From Protea cynaroides (taxonomy: Eukaryota > Streptophyta > Magnoliopsida > Proteales > Proteaceae): 64,000 nt of DNA. The translations under genes and the position numbers were made by a program. Under the pieces are notes generated by a model that was given only the letters and a program-made list of their open reading frames with translations, was not told where the DNA came from and ran no database searches. The stretch lies in the NCBI GenBank assembly GCA_028583415.1, contig CM053266.1, positions 84,264,149 to 84,328,148 on the forward strand, in the 5' to 3' direction. Positions 23,172 to 34,622 of this stretch are shown piece by piece (the first letter of the stretch is position 1; each line of letters opens with the position of its first letter).

Positions 23172-25507
23172 TATCACACCCCAATTCTGTACACTTCAGA
23201 ATTGTGTGATGAACCGTTAATGTTGGTTCAACCAGGATCTCACAATAGGCTATCCCACATATGATAAACCAAAACACATTCCACATTAATCAGAGATAAT
23301 AAAGTAAATAGCAGAAGTCTTACAGATAATAAACTGAGTACTAATCATGATAAACAATTAATATTTCATTTATTTCCAAGTAACCAAAACATAATTTAAT
23401 ACATATTACAATACCCAAATACGAAAACTAAACACTAAACGTATCCACCATTGAAATGCTCGCTTAACGAATCACATTCCTCCTCCACAGCTTGCTCGTC
23501 ATGGCGTGTTGACATAATCTTCCATCATAATACCTGCAGCATCAGAAACTAAAAGATTTGTGCGCACAAGGGTCAGCTCTCCAACTTGAGCTCAGTGAGA
23601 AAACAAAACAATGCAACAATACATATGCATGCAATCAATTCATATCTTTGGTCTGGTTTAAAGTTTGCAATGTGCTATAGAAAGGATAGGTGGCCGCCGC
23701 ACCTCTATACACGAGTGTGTGGAAACGCCCAATGAAAATGGCACCGTCGCCCCACATGCACCCACCATGGATAATATACACCCCATGAAAACGACATGGC
23801 TGCACCGGTTGCCCATACCAACACGTAAGCCCCTGTTGGCGAGGGCTTGCAAACTGGGCTCGGAACTAACCAACCCTAATGTCAAACAATGTATCCAAGG
23901 CCTCACCCCAGCATCCCTCAATACATCCATAGAGATAGAGCTAGGGTCTGGTGACTAGACTGAACCACAATGCCACGTCCCCCCCTGATGCCCTACGACA
24001 TATTAGTTCCGCTAAGGTAATGGCGATACGATGATGTTAGTGGATAAGACTTGAGTAAAGATAGAGCTAGAGTCTGGTGACCAGGCTGAACCACAATGTC
24101 ACGTCCTCCCCCTGATGCTCCACTCGCATCAAGCATACTAACACTTGCTTAGTGGACATGACTTGAATAGACCATGGCACAATATACCCCGATGAGAATG
24201 GCATCGAAGTACCGGTTGATACCATCCCTACCCGCACCATGTACACCAGCCAAACACAAACATTCACATGTCTATTCCTACCATCATCAACATCATCATG
24301 TTATAATCAATAAATTTAAATATGCATGAACAGTAATAATAGAAATATTGGATGACATGTTGAATGCACATTACAAGCATACACGCATATCATAATCATG
24401 GTATTGGACTCAAGAAATAAAAACAGTTTGTTATTAACCAATTAGTTTAGGTCTTGTTCCCTCACCTTAGCTTGCTAGTAGATCCTCTTTCAAGCTTTAA
24501 GAATCACCTTTATATTGTTAATGTATTGCTAGAAGACCTAACAAAGTCGATAGAATTTAATTAGATTTATTCTAATTTTTTTAACTTACTGTTAACTGTA
24601 GGGTCGATGCTAGGGTCGATGGGTCTATCGACCCTAGGTGCGACCATCTCTTTTCTGGATTTCCCGAACACTGGGGGTCGATGCTAGGGTCAGATCTGCC
24701 ATCGACCCTAGGTGCGACCCCCCCATGGTTTGAGTCAAAAATATCAAATTTCATTCATTCTTTCATGTTTGGGGTCCTATGGCTTGCTTCTACAATCCAT
24801 TCCACACATGTTCTATGGTTTAGAACTATTCTTTATTCACCTACATGGTTTCAATGAATTCCTCCATGGTTTTCCATGAAAACCTAACCATGGGTTGATG
24901 GTTTGGGTTTCTTCTAAGTCATACCCTCTTCATAAACCATTCTAAAGTCTTAAATAAGTCATGGGGAATGTATTCATACCTTAGGTTTGCTGAGATTCAG
25001 AGTTTCCTCTTAATTTCCTCTTCTTCCTTAGCCTTTTTTTTTTCAAGTTTTCCTTCACTTCTTCTCTTCCTTCTCTTCTCTTTCTCTCAATCCAATTAGG
25101 GTTGTAAAAGGATTGAAAGAGGCTTAGGGACATTCTATTTATAGAGTAAAATCTCCCAAAATACGTCCCATTGAGTTTAGGAAAGGTTCCAATCGAAATT
25201 AGGAAGGTTTCCTAATTTTCTGTTCGTGCTGTTTTTCCCGAGTACCGAGGGTCGATGGGAGGGTCGGATAATTCATAGACCCTCTGCTACCCGTGGTTGA
25301 GGGTCGATAGTAAGGGTCGATGGGAGGGTCAGACCTGTCTGTTAAGACATGCGACCCTACCCTCATTTTGACTATTTTTGGGTAAATTTTCATATTGGGT
25401 CTTGGGTTTCTTCACACACTTGGTCCACTTGGCTCGACCATGATATGTAGACGGTTCACGACAGGAAATGTAAGGTTAGGCCGGGTTCATGGTGTGCGGG
25501 TCATACA
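23172..25507 (-). repeat. Element C 5' LTR (right copy)
   Basis: 2336 bp. The inner end reads TATCACACCCC where the other LTR has TGTCACACCCC, so the terminal dinucleotide has mutated. The outer end CATACA abuts the target duplication. About a dozen differences from the left LTR are visible in the first 300 bases. Confidence 0.93.
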
Positions 25508-25770
25508 GTACGAGGCCCTCGTAGCTGGACTTAAGTTGGCTAGACAACTCAGGGTTGCTCGGCTACAAGTATATGGGGATTCTCAAGTAGTGATGAGACA
25601 GGTTACTAGGGATTACGAGGCTCGACAGAGTCGATTAGCAAAGTATTTAGCCCTCGTAAAGCAGCTCTTCAAGCCCCTTGAGAAGTTTGTAATGACCAGC
25701 ATACCCCGTGATCAAAATACGGAGGTAGATGCTCTCTCTCATCTCGGAACAAGTGACTTGAGTAGTTTTG
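25508..25770 (+). pseudogene. Element B archaeal-type RNase H, second half
   Basis: After the right GTACG target copy (25508-25512) the frame resumes with 'YEALVAGLKLARQLRVARLQ', 'VYGDSQVVMRQVTRDYEA' and 'MTSIPRDQNTEVDALSHLGT'. The catalytic D of 'VYGDSQ' and the terminal 'N.EADALS' motif are present (here NTEVDALS). With 15691-15824 this forms one complete archaeal-type RNase H domain of the Tat lineage. Confidence 0.92.
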
Positions 25771-27064
25771 ATGTGCCTATGTACGTCGAACACTTATCAG
25801 ATCCCAGTATCGACCCGGTGGGGGAAGTGCTATTAATCGATGTCGAACCATGCTGGATGGACCCACTGCTTGCCTACTTACGGGAAAACATTTTACCGGA
25901 GGATAAGAAGGAAGCTCGACGCATTCAGGCACAGGCGGGATCGTATGTCATCTACGACGAGGTATTATATTAAAAATCCCATACCCTTCCGTTGCTTCGG
26001 TGCATATCCCCCTCGAGGGCAGAATATGTTATGGCAGAAGTTCATGAGGGGATATGTGGGGCACACCATGTGTTTTAAAATTATTAGAATGAGGTATCAT
26101 TGGCCCCATATGATGAAGGACTGTGAGAGATACGCCAAAAGTTGTGAAGCATGTCAGAAACACGCCTCACTATCACACCGCCCGTCTACACAGTTACAAC
26201 CTATTCCAGCAGCTATTCCTTTTGCCGTATGGGGGATGGATATCCTAGGCCCGTTCTCGAAAGCCAAAGGGCAGCTGCAGTATATTCTCGTGGCCATCGA
26301 TTACTTCACCAAATGGATCGAAGTAAAGGCCATGGCAGAGGTCACAGCGCATAAAGCCATGGAATTCTTTCGACAGGAGGTGCTCTATAGGTATGGAATC
26401 CCCCAGGTGATAATCACTGATAACGGCCCACAGTTCTCGAGTCAGAAGTTCAGAGCATTTTTCCAAGATCACAACATCGGGCATCGTTTTGCCTCCGTTG
26501 CCCATCCCGAAGCCAATGGACAGACAGAGGTTACCAACCGCACCTTATTGCATGGGTTGGCTCGACGCGTAGAAGAACAGAGGCAAATGTGGGCACAGGA
26601 GCTACCCAGTGTGGTCTGGTCGTACCGAACCACTCAGAGGACAGCCACGGGAGCAACCCCATTCAAGTTGGCCTTCGGATCTGAAGCTGTTATTCCTGTA
26701 GAAGTGGTGGAAAAAAGCTACAGGGTGCTGAGTTTCCAAGAAGAAACCAACAAGGATATCCTATTGATGGAACTGGATCTACTGGAAGATGTTCAGGAAA
26801 CTGCTCAGATAAGAATAGCGGCCTATCAGGAAAAAACATTACAACTCCAGAGTCAAAGAGAATGTGTTCCAAGTGGGAGATCTGGTCTTGCGCGCCACGG
26901 CCGTCACAAAGCCTACACAGCAAGGGAAGTTGACTCCGAATTGGGAGGGACCATACCGAGTTGTAAAAACAACAAGACCTGGGTCGTATCACCTGGAAAC
27001 AATGGAAGGGTCTGCCTTACCCCGCACTTGGCATTCCAAAAACCTTAGAAGATATTACGTGTAA
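25771..27064 (+). pseudogene. Element B integrase, two frameshifts
   Basis: Integrase inserts the DNA copy into the genome. A linker (25771-25970, stop TAA at 25971) is followed by 'SHTLPLLRCISPS' and 'EVHEGICGAHH'. A small deletion near 26075 then shifts the frame. The HHCC finger continues as 'MKDCERYAKSCEACQKHA', and the core has the DDE set: D in 'VWGMDILGPF' (about 26235), D in 'IITDNGPQFSS' (about 26415), E in 'EANGQTEVTNRT' (about 26530). An extra A in the run at 26830-26836 shifts the frame again into 'VGDLVLRATAVTKPTQQGKL' and 'PNWEGPYRVVKT'. It ends 'LRRYYV' at 27064. The stop lies in all three catalytic frames' normal position for Tat pol. Confidence 0.9.
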
Positions 27065-27099
27065 GGTACCTCTCCAGCTTATTCAATGAAAGTATCATT

Positions 27100-27630
27100 T
27101 TGAAAATGTGTCGAAACCAAGAGAAAAAAGAAAAACAGGCTTCAAGGCCTCGAAAGGGCTTTGAAGCCTCAAAAAAGAAAAAGAAAAACAGGCTTCACGG
27201 CCTCGAAAGGGCTTTGAAGCCTCGAAAAGAGAAAAAAGAAAAACAGGCTTCAAGGCCTCGAAAGGGCTTTGAAGCCTCGAAAAGAGAAAAAGAAAAATAG
27301 GCTTCACGGCCTCGGAAGGGCTTTGAAGCCTCGAAAAGAGAAAAAAGAAAAACAGGCTTCAAGGCCTCGAAAGAGCTTTGAAGCCTCGAAAAGGAAAAAT
27401 AAAAACAGGCATCACGGGCTCGAAAGGGCTTTGAAGCCTCGAAAAGGAAAAAGAAAAATCAGGCTTCATGGCCTCGAAAGGGCTTTGAAGCCTCGAAAAG
27501 AAAAAAGAGAAAACAGGCTCAAGGCCTCAAAAGGGCTTTAGAGCCTCGAAAAGAAAAAAGAAAAGAGAGAAAACAGTCTCAAGGCCTCGAAAAGGTCTTG
27601 AAGCCTTGAAGAAAGAAAGAGATGGACATC
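27100..27630. repeat. 52-60 bp tandem array after pol of element B, about nine units
   Basis: The block 'ggcttcaaggcctcgaaagg' followed by 'gctttgaagcctcgaaaag' starts near 27138, 27191, 27246, 27300, 27355, 27408, 27462, 27515 and 27570. Within a unit the halves are imperfect inverted copies (ggcttcaaggcc and ggctttgaagcc). The open frame through it (KQASRPRKGFEASK repeats) is an array effect. It occupies the 3' untranslated position typical of variable tandem repeats in the Tat lineage. Confidence 0.85.
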
Positions 27631-28016
27631 TGCAAAAAAAGTCACGGATATTTTGTCCCGAAGGTCAAAAGCCCGACATAATGTAAATATTTGTTACCGG
27701 GGGCAGTCAAGGGGATTTCCAAGTAACGAAGTCATTCATCAAAGAAGAGTCTTTTTCATTCATATGGTATGAAGTTGTGATTACAAGGAGTCATTCACCA
27801 AAGGGAAGTCTAAAGATCCATTCGTTCCAGAAAAAAAAGGAAGAAGTCACGATCGTGATTACAGAGTAGTCTACAACACTTCTACAAAAATGGAAGTATA
27901 TATATATGTCCCTCGTAAGCTCGGGAGGCACCATATGAGACGATTCTGCTTGTGATCCAGTTCTTTTCCCCGGTGTCCTTCACTAAAGCCGACGGGACAT
28001 TAGCCTGCTTTACCTT

Positions 28017-28463
28017 TTAGACCGCTAGAAGGCCGCAGGAGCCTACTTTCTCATAACCAGTCATGCTCTGAGGCGTACTGACAATGAGGATGACACCTCC
28101 TTCACATTGGAAAGTTAGCATGTCTCCTTTGTCCAGGGGGAGACCCTTCAGGAGATCTGTCCAACCCGGCTGAAAGAACAGATCCCCGTCTCTTCCTTTC
28201 CTATGATTCACCCTTACCCACTCTGACTCGTGGGAGTGACTCTGTTCACAAGTTGTTTCATAGAAATCTAGCCCATTACATAGGTTGTGATTCCTCCTAA
28301 TCAAGGCCCCGAAGAATCTCCCTCTCCAGACAAGAACAACAGTGGTCCCCATCGCAGCCAAGACCCCTTCCCAGTAATGGCGGAAGAAATAGTGGATTTT
28401 GTGGTGTGGCTGGCCACCACGACCAAGGGACCAGCCGGTACAGGACTCCCACTCCCACATCAA
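28017..28463 (-). CDS. Antisense ORF (aORF) of Tat element B, possible DNA-binding protein
   Basis: A 148-codon frame, antisense to gag-pol, lies between pol and the 3' LTR. ATG is at 28460; a TTG codon precedes it, and an in-frame TGA about 10 codons further upstream closes the frame. Extra antisense ORFs in this position are known from several Tat-lineage groups. The second half reads 'WVRVNHRKGRDGDLFF', 'PGWTDLLKGLPLDKGDMLTF' and 'CEGGVILIVSTP'. That order (basic strand, GW-x-L, LDKGD-x-L-x-F, hydrophobic strand) resembles the plant B3 DNA-binding fold. This is my reading by eye, not a search result. The N-terminal half (rich in W, G and R) is not recognised. A longer upstream exon or frameshifted start cannot be excluded. 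Confidence 0.5.
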   Translation of the reverse strand: MMWEWESCTGWSLGRGGQPHHKIHYFFRHYWEGVLAAMGTTVVLVWRGRFFGALIRRNHNLCNGLDFYETTCEQSHSHESEWVRVNHRKGRDGDLFFQPGWTDLLKGLPLDKGDMLTFQCEGGVILIVSTPQSMTGYEKVGSCGLLAV

Positions 28464-28988
28464 ACGAGTGTGGAAAGAATCTAAAAAAAAGAGCCCTCAA
28501 CCCAGGGGGAAGAAGAATGAATTGGGGACCCGATCGGCAAGGGAAGAGAGGATATGAAGGACCGCCACTGACGAAAGTATGGAGGTGGAGTCAAGGGAGA
28601 AAAGCGTTTTATAAACCTAAAGGACCTAGTTCCGAGAACCATAATGATTCTTGGAAGAGGCAGATGATAGATGAAGGGACGGGTGCAGTTTTTCGTAGAG
28701 GAATGACGCGTGGACGGTGGCGATAGAGGATCAACAAGATAGGAGTAATGACAAGGTGGGAAGAGACGGTTTGATAGACTTGAAGCAACGTCAGAAGCAT
28801 GGGGAAGAGGAATTAACATTGATTATGACCGAGGAAGGTGGCGTAAATTTGGGAAGACGTGTGCCAGAGCCTAAAAATGAGTAGATATCAAATCGCTCGG
28901 CTGTACCGCATAGAGGAAGAAATTGCCACGTGTCGACAAGGGCGATATTTTCCCTTTGTTGTCTCCCTCAGTCGAAACAGCTCTTAAG

Positions 28989-29004
28989 GAAGACAAGGGG
29001 GTCC
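28989..29004 (+). other. Element B polypurine tract
   Basis: GAAGACAAGGGGGTCC immediately precedes TGTTAGGGTAAA, the inferred 3' LTR start. Confidence 0.65.
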
Positions 29005-29834
29005 TGTTAGGGTAAATATCGGTTACCAATCCATCTGGCCGTAGAAAAAGGATCATCAAGAAAAGCCATGTGGCGATCATCTAACACATCAAGGAAATGA
29101 CATATGAGTAAATACATCGGGCGGTTCGTGTTTGACCCTCGTGGTCTGACACTAGCCCAATATAATGATAATACAAGGATAGGTGGATCATTAATGGCTC
29201 ACCATTAATGATAATAAATGCTGACACCAACTGCAGACAGGAGACACACTGGTCTGACCCACCGATTCCTGAGATCTCGGTCCAAGTCGGCGGAAAAGAG
29301 GGCTATCACTCGAAAAGAGAACCTTGATGTGGACAAGGTTTGGTGGACACAAGAAACAAGGCCCACGAGGGGTCGAATTCAACCCTAGGGGGGTCGAAAA
29401 GGTCATCTTGTGGGGTCGAAATGCGGCAGATATGAAATAGTAGCCCAAGTCAGAGGGTCGTAGGATTGTCAACCTATTCTGCCTGTAGTGGCCAGAAAAG
29501 GACAAATGGCGGCTATGTTGCAGAGTTCCCCAGAAACCAGAACTCCAATTTACCAAATATGTATATATAGATATATGCTTGTAATAAAAAGGAGGATGGA
29601 ATGAAAAGAGGGACTTAGAATGCTCATTGGATCTCTCTCACCCTCTGACACCTTAGTCTTCTTCCTCAATCCGATTATTTCCCTTACCCTGCTCCCAAAC
29701 CAGTAGTGTGAGACGCATCAAACCCAGGACACCTCAGGAAACCCCTCTATACTGAGAAGGAGCCCCAGTGTTTCACTGTGCCTCCATATTGTTTGTCCCG
29801 GATAAATCCACTCGCTCGGAATCCATCGACAACA
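29005..29834 (+). repeat. Element B 3' LTR
   Basis: 830 bp from TGTTAGGG to CGACAACA. The 3' end is fixed by the match to 11088-11198; the 5' end is inferred from the polypurine tract and TG. It contains 'gtatatatag' at 29561, a TATA-like box, and 'aataaaaagg' about 20 bases on. The rest is unique sequence. Confidence 0.75.
29561..29572 (+). promoter_or_regulatory. TATA-like element in the element B LTR
   Basis: 'gtatatatagat' sits about 265 bp before the LTR end, where a gypsy U3 promoter would be. No other promoter element could be fixed. Confidence 0.4.
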
Positions 29835-30204
29835 ATGCCTAGATAGAGGATTAGGCAATCAAAGCTGGATAACCATGTGGCCAAATGCTGTCATTAAAAA
29901 ATGTGCTCTCATTCATAGGATCAGATCACTAGCCACTCTTGCTGAATACTTCTATGTATTGTTCTAAATCTCGGCGAGATCTTGGAAAACTTGACCTTAC
30001 TGAGGTTTTGGAAATCTGAAAATTTTCAGAAATTTTCCTCTTTGCATGTTAAAATAACAGTATTTTGGCGAGATCTCGAAAATCTCAATCTCACTGATAG
30101 AAGGTCAAGATCTAAGCTTTAGAACCTTGCTTCTAATGTTCCCAATACTTATAAGAAGCTATTTCATTTCCAAGCTTCTTCGGTTAGACATTCAGAATTT
30201 GCAA
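29835..30204. other. Unassigned sequence downstream of element B
   Basis: The stretch includes a 'ctcggcgagatcttgga' segment and its variant at 30062, but nothing coding. It may belong to the LINE remnant that follows. Confidence 0.3.
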
Positions 30205-30508
30205 ATTTCTTGGAAACAAAGTGGCATCTTTTAGGTGATTCCAATCTTGCTATCAAATTAATCAATATGGCAAATGTTATAAAATTATGGAACAGGGAGG
30301 TCTTTAGCCACATTCAATCACAACATCATTTTTTTCCATCAATTCACAGCTCTAGAATCCAAGGACATTCTATTACCCTTCCAAGATCATATGGCAATTA
30401 TTAAGAAAAATCTTCTTTGGTTTCTAGAAGTTGAGGAACTTTTTCAGTTACAAAATTTAGAGTGGATTCAGTGAATATGGTGATAGAAACACAAAATTTA
30501 CTATGCTG
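30205..30508 (+). pseudogene. LINE (L1-type) ORF2 remnant
   Basis: The translation 'NVIKLWNREVFSHIQSQ' and, in another frame, 'HMAIIKKNLLWFLEVEELF' followed by 'LEWIQ' match the linker just before RT of plant L1 LINEs, where relatives read W-N-K-E-V-F-G and then 'E.LW..ELLW.QKSR..W'. It is about 300 bp, frame-broken, with neither endonuclease nor RT core. A poly-T run at 30509 then begins a different piece. Confidence 0.5.
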
Positions 30509-31408
30509 TTTTTTTTTAGGTAAGTAGACATTTTATTAAACCCAGGAAAGAGAACACAAATAAACTAGCCATCAAAAGATGGGAGCCAAAATGAAAACAA
30601 GCAAATGAAGGTCCTGAAACCCAAATACAACTAAACCACCAAAGGAGGAGCCTAGATTACAACAACATAGCAAGAGCTAAGCTTGGGGGAAAATCTAGGG
30701 GCCACATAAGGCTTCAGCACAATTCCAAATGCATGATGGAATCTTCATCAACATCAGATCTAACCGGGATAGTAGATCTAGCATCTATTGTTTTGGAACA
30801 AAAATTGAATGGGAAAGGAAAGGTGACTTGAGAGTTGTAAGTTGACAGTAAGATGGCTCTAAGAAGAGGTTTCAATGTGGAAGAGATACATTATGAAAGG
30901 GGTCTATAGATGGAGGGGGTTGAGAGGGGACTGGGTGGGTATGGTAGTAGGAGCGTTCGAAAAGGCTTGGATGTGGTGAAGATGTTTTGAAACAACAACG
31001 GGTTTACTGAGGATGGAAGAACCCAAGTGGCCAGAGAAAACAGAGGGGGTTAGCAGGGTTTTGGAAATCGACTATGGGGAATCAGGCCATAGGTCATCAA
31101 AGGGGAAATAGTATCTGATAGGGGTTTAGGTTAAATAATGGCTAGAGGTTTGAATTGGTTCACTAGAGGTTGGAGGGCATTTGGGGAAGGGAATGCATGA
31201 GAATGGGAAATCCCCTTCTGTGATATCTACTGTGATTTTTTGTCACTTCAAAATCAACTCCATAGTTGACAACCAACAAGCCCGTTCTATGGTGAATGAT
31301 AATTCCTTGAATGTGCTTTGTTTAGCAGAGCTGATGGTGGACATCAGTCAGTTCCAAGGTTGATTATTTCACTTAATGGGATTTACTACTGATTTTTGCT
31401 CCAATGTC
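30509..31408. other. Poly-T bounded non-coding segment
   Basis: It starts with a T run followed by 'aggtaagtagacattttatt', which resembles the 3' end of a LINE read on the minus strand. The rest, to 31408, shows no clear ORF or repeat partner in the window. Confidence 0.3.
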
Positions 31409-31880
31409 AGAGGTGGAAAGGTATCCAATTTGTGGGTGCCATGGTAACGGCATTTGCATGGTCGATGATTGTCTCAATGTTGGATCAGTAGTTTATACTG
31501 TTCTTCGAGTTGGGGGGGAGGAATGGTGACATTACTTCATGCGTCCTCGTTTCATAGGTAAACACAAATTTCTGGCAGAATGAATCACAATGAGTAAATT
31601 GTGAATAACTTCTTGCTCAGGTATCAGATTGAGATGATTCAAATTGGGTTTCATAACATGGACCATATGGGCTGGTCTGGACTTGGTTTTATTGATTCCA
31701 AAGGAAGGTTGTGGTGCTTGTGGGCCATGAGTTGTGCTTGGACTTTGCTTTGGGTCATAGAATGAATATGGGTTGGTTTATTGGAATAAAGAGTTGGTTG
31801 GGGTCGGTCATATGGGTGTGGGTGTGAGCGTAGCCTGCATTATTCACCCCTTTTTTGATTGGTAATGATAACACTCCATT

Positions 31881-32352
31881 TCAACCCTTGAGTTGTTGGC
31901 AAAGAACTGTGCACTTCAACCAGGTCGGTGTCCACCATTGATTCCCTAATGAATCGGACAAATGAATGATGAGATGATGGTGAAAACATTTCCAAGAACA
32001 GATCAACATGCCCAACATAGGTGTCATGCCCATAATGTGGCTAGGCATTGCTCCATGCATTTGCAAGAATAAGTGATGATGCTGGGATGATGTAATTAAA
32101 GTGGACATTCTCATCAAGTGGGTCTTGAAAAATACTATCATTTATCCCATATTGAGTTGGCTTTTCAAGGGTGACTCATGGCGTTCCTTTCTGTATGAGG
32201 AAATTCCTCCTCTGGGTATTCATCGAACACCGTGTGACGCACTTAAATCAAATGAGATACAATCATCCAATTTCAATGTTTGTGGTGTATTGTAAAATGG
32301 ATAAATATCCAAATTTAGTTCCATGGTATGATCTCCTCTTCTCCAAAGCTGA
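31881..32352 (-). pseudogene. Unidentified ORF remnant behind a PBS-like site, copy 1
   Basis: On the minus strand a PBS-like 'tggtatcag' (near 32350) is followed by a frame starting 'LNLDIYPFYNTPQTLKLDDC'. Then come broken frames equivalent to copy 2 (50049-50660). A deletion of about 133 bp removes the last third found in copy 2. I do not recognise the protein. Confidence 0.35.
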
Positions 32353-33304
32353 TACCAAATGATGCAACCCTCCCCAAAGGAGATTTCGAACATCAGATTG
32401 GGAGAAGATAAAACAAGCTCAAAGAAAAACAAAATTTGGATACAGCAATTTCCAGAATTACATGATCATAGTAAAATAAAGATAACTCACTACATATAAA
32501 TTGGATTGAGATGATTCTAAATCCAGTAGTTAGAGTAGTGATATTTCTATAGTTTTTTTCTTTTTTTAACAAACTTGACTTAAGAAAACTAGTGTAAGAT
32601 TTACAAAAAATTGTTTAAAATTGAGGCATATGCATTGGACATATTAGGAAATTGCAATATTAGATAGATAAAATATGGAATACAACTTTTCTTTTAGGTA
32701 ATGATATAAATGGATAACCAAAAATCTGCATTCGATTTGAATTTGCACCCATTTAGGAGAATTCAAATCTGATCTATTCGATTTGGATGTGAATTCGGAT
32801 AGATGGGATTAGACTCGGATGCAAATTCAGATGTTAGTGTTTTGAGCAGGATTTCATCTGTTCTGATCGTTTATATGCTTATAGTTATTAAAATAATCAG
32901 AATGGATGACATGTCATTATATTTCATTTGTTTGTTTCTTTTATTAAAATAATAAAGGGAAATAAATGTGAAATGTGGGAATATTAAAATAATCAAGGAG
33001 GGGGAATAGGGATTGCGGTATTATTCATTAGCATCATAAAATGGAATGGGATTATGGGGACAAATGTTTTATTTATACTGACTTTTGACCTTTTGGGTTT
33101 CTTTTCTACCTTCCAGACTTTGGGGTTTTCTTTTTTAGTATTTGACCTTCTAAGGTTTGTTTGCAGGACCATAAACAAGAGGGAGATGGAGTGTCGTAGA
33201 TTCGTACATCTGTTCGATGTCACCCTTACTTCATGATCGCCTTTTAAGGTGTGCTCGGTGTTTTATCTTTAAATCTTCACTACTTCTTATCGAACAGTAA
33301 AGAA

Positions 33305-33309
33305 GTTAC
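33305..33309. other. Target-site duplication of element F, left copy (GTTAC)
   Basis: GTTAC precedes TGTAAAATC at 33310 and recurs at 44956-44960. The paralogous copy of X has the uninterrupted site at 51618-51622. Confidence 0.92.
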
Positions 33310-33632
33310 TGTAAAATCTTTCTTATTCTGATTTTATTATTATGGGCAACATTATCTTACTTGCTATTTTGACTGGTGGGAATTCAATCAAGGTTGATTG
33401 ATTATCCCTTTCCAAATATAAATCAAATCTATACCATTATGGGATTGGGATAGATTTGAATTCTAAATCATTATAAATATGAAGCAGGGTCCCTATAGTC
33501 TCTCTCTGCGTGAAATCAAGAGGACCCATACCTATGGGAGAGGAGACTGTAGAAGATCTCTGTAGGAATCAGGCGAAAACAAAAGGTCGGAAAACAATCT
33601 CCAACGAAAAGGTATGTCTTATTTCATTTTAA
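33310..33632 (+). repeat. Element F 5' LTR, truncated
   Basis: It matches 44549-44871 with about nine differences by eye. After 'tcttatttcatttt' the match stops and unrelated sequence of element G starts. The missing last 84 bp were not found elsewhere in the window. Confidence 0.88.
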
Positions 33633-34622
33633 AAATTTACGAAACCACTAACCATAAAGTAACATTGATTTATTGCAAGAAAGAAACGAAATTAAAAGTA
33701 AAAGAATGTAAGAAAAACTTATCTCGATAGAAGATTTCTCTGTCGTTGCTCATCGTCTTGTTGTCACTCCAAGGCGATGTGCAAACGATTACAAAGGGAG
33801 CCTTCTCCCCTAAATTAAATTAGTAATGGGGTACAAGCTATATTTATCTACCCTATTACAGAGTTCTAATATGAAATTAAAATTAAAAATAAATCAATAA
33901 ATAAATAAAAATAAACTTAAGCAAGATGAACACAACTTGAAAAGAAAAAAAAAAACTAAGAATCTCAAACTCTCTCATAAATTCTCAAAACTAAGAAAAA
34001 ATCATAATAGAATTCTTGGATGGTTTTTCTATTGCTGAGCATCACATATATATACAAGTGAGTAAAGATCATAACCAATCTTTATAATTGGATTACAAGA
34101 GATTTTGTGGAGATAATTTTGGTAACCAAATCCCCATATTGTAGGTTCATTGTATGTAAACGATTATTGAGTAGAAAAAATCTTGCACCAACTCATCATA
34201 TCTTTAACATCATTATCTCTTCTTGAAAACTTCCATAATCGATTAGAGCTTTCCATTCTTCTATGCCATGCCAATCTTGTAAATTTGTTTCCAAATAACT
34301 AAGGAATATTTTCTCAAGAGAATAAAATCTTTCACATGAGATTGGGCTACTCTTTGACTTGGTCCAAAGCCGATCTTATACACAAAATTTGTGGCTCTCC
34401 TCATAAAATTCATCTTATGCCCGACTGCTGAGTTGACTAGGTGAGTTAAATGGACAGGATCACCAAAACTTCATAAAATGATATTTTCAAGCTCAAATTT
34501 CTCCATTCTTTCACCTATACCCAACAAAGATAAAATCAACATTAACTATCTGAAAAGCATCATAAATAGAATAAAAGATGTACATTTTATGCCCTAAATT
34601 CACACATAAAATGTGTTCATCA
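33633..34622 (-). repeat. Probable Athila 3' LTR (element G)
   Basis: On the minus strand the LTR would start TGATGAACACATTTTATGTG at 34622, directly after a purine tract (gtgtgggggattc, 34623-34635). Its inner TATA-like stretch 'tatatatatgtg' lies near 34050. The far end has no clear TG/CA border at 33633, so it may be truncated there. Confidence 0.5.

Larger units (their letters stand above)
15825..25507 (-). mobile_element. Element C: nested Tekay/Del-like gypsy retrotransposon, minus strand
   Basis: 9683 bp with two LTRs of 2337 and 2336 bp, TG...CA type ends and a 5-bp target duplication. The orientation is minus: the tRNA-Met-type primer-binding site (reverse complement gctctgatacca) lies beside the right LTR and the polypurine tract beside the left one. 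The LTR start TGTAAGACCCG-like, the tRNA-iMet PBS and the resemblance of its integrase to element D place it in the Tekay/Del chromovirus group. The interior is about 5 kb and almost without open frames. Only small pieces of integrase and RT can be read. Confidence 0.92.

Noticed and set aside
27100..27541. Repetitive RKGFEASK-type ORFs on the plus strand and the antisense version
   Set aside because: Effect of the tandem array after pol; unit lengths vary and shift the frame.
33030..33236. Possible plant exon ('tttgcag' followed by an open stretch ending in TGA)
   Set aside because: A 3' splice-site-like sequence and about 20 codons are not enough; the paralog at 51420-51550 has changes that do not favour a coding frame.
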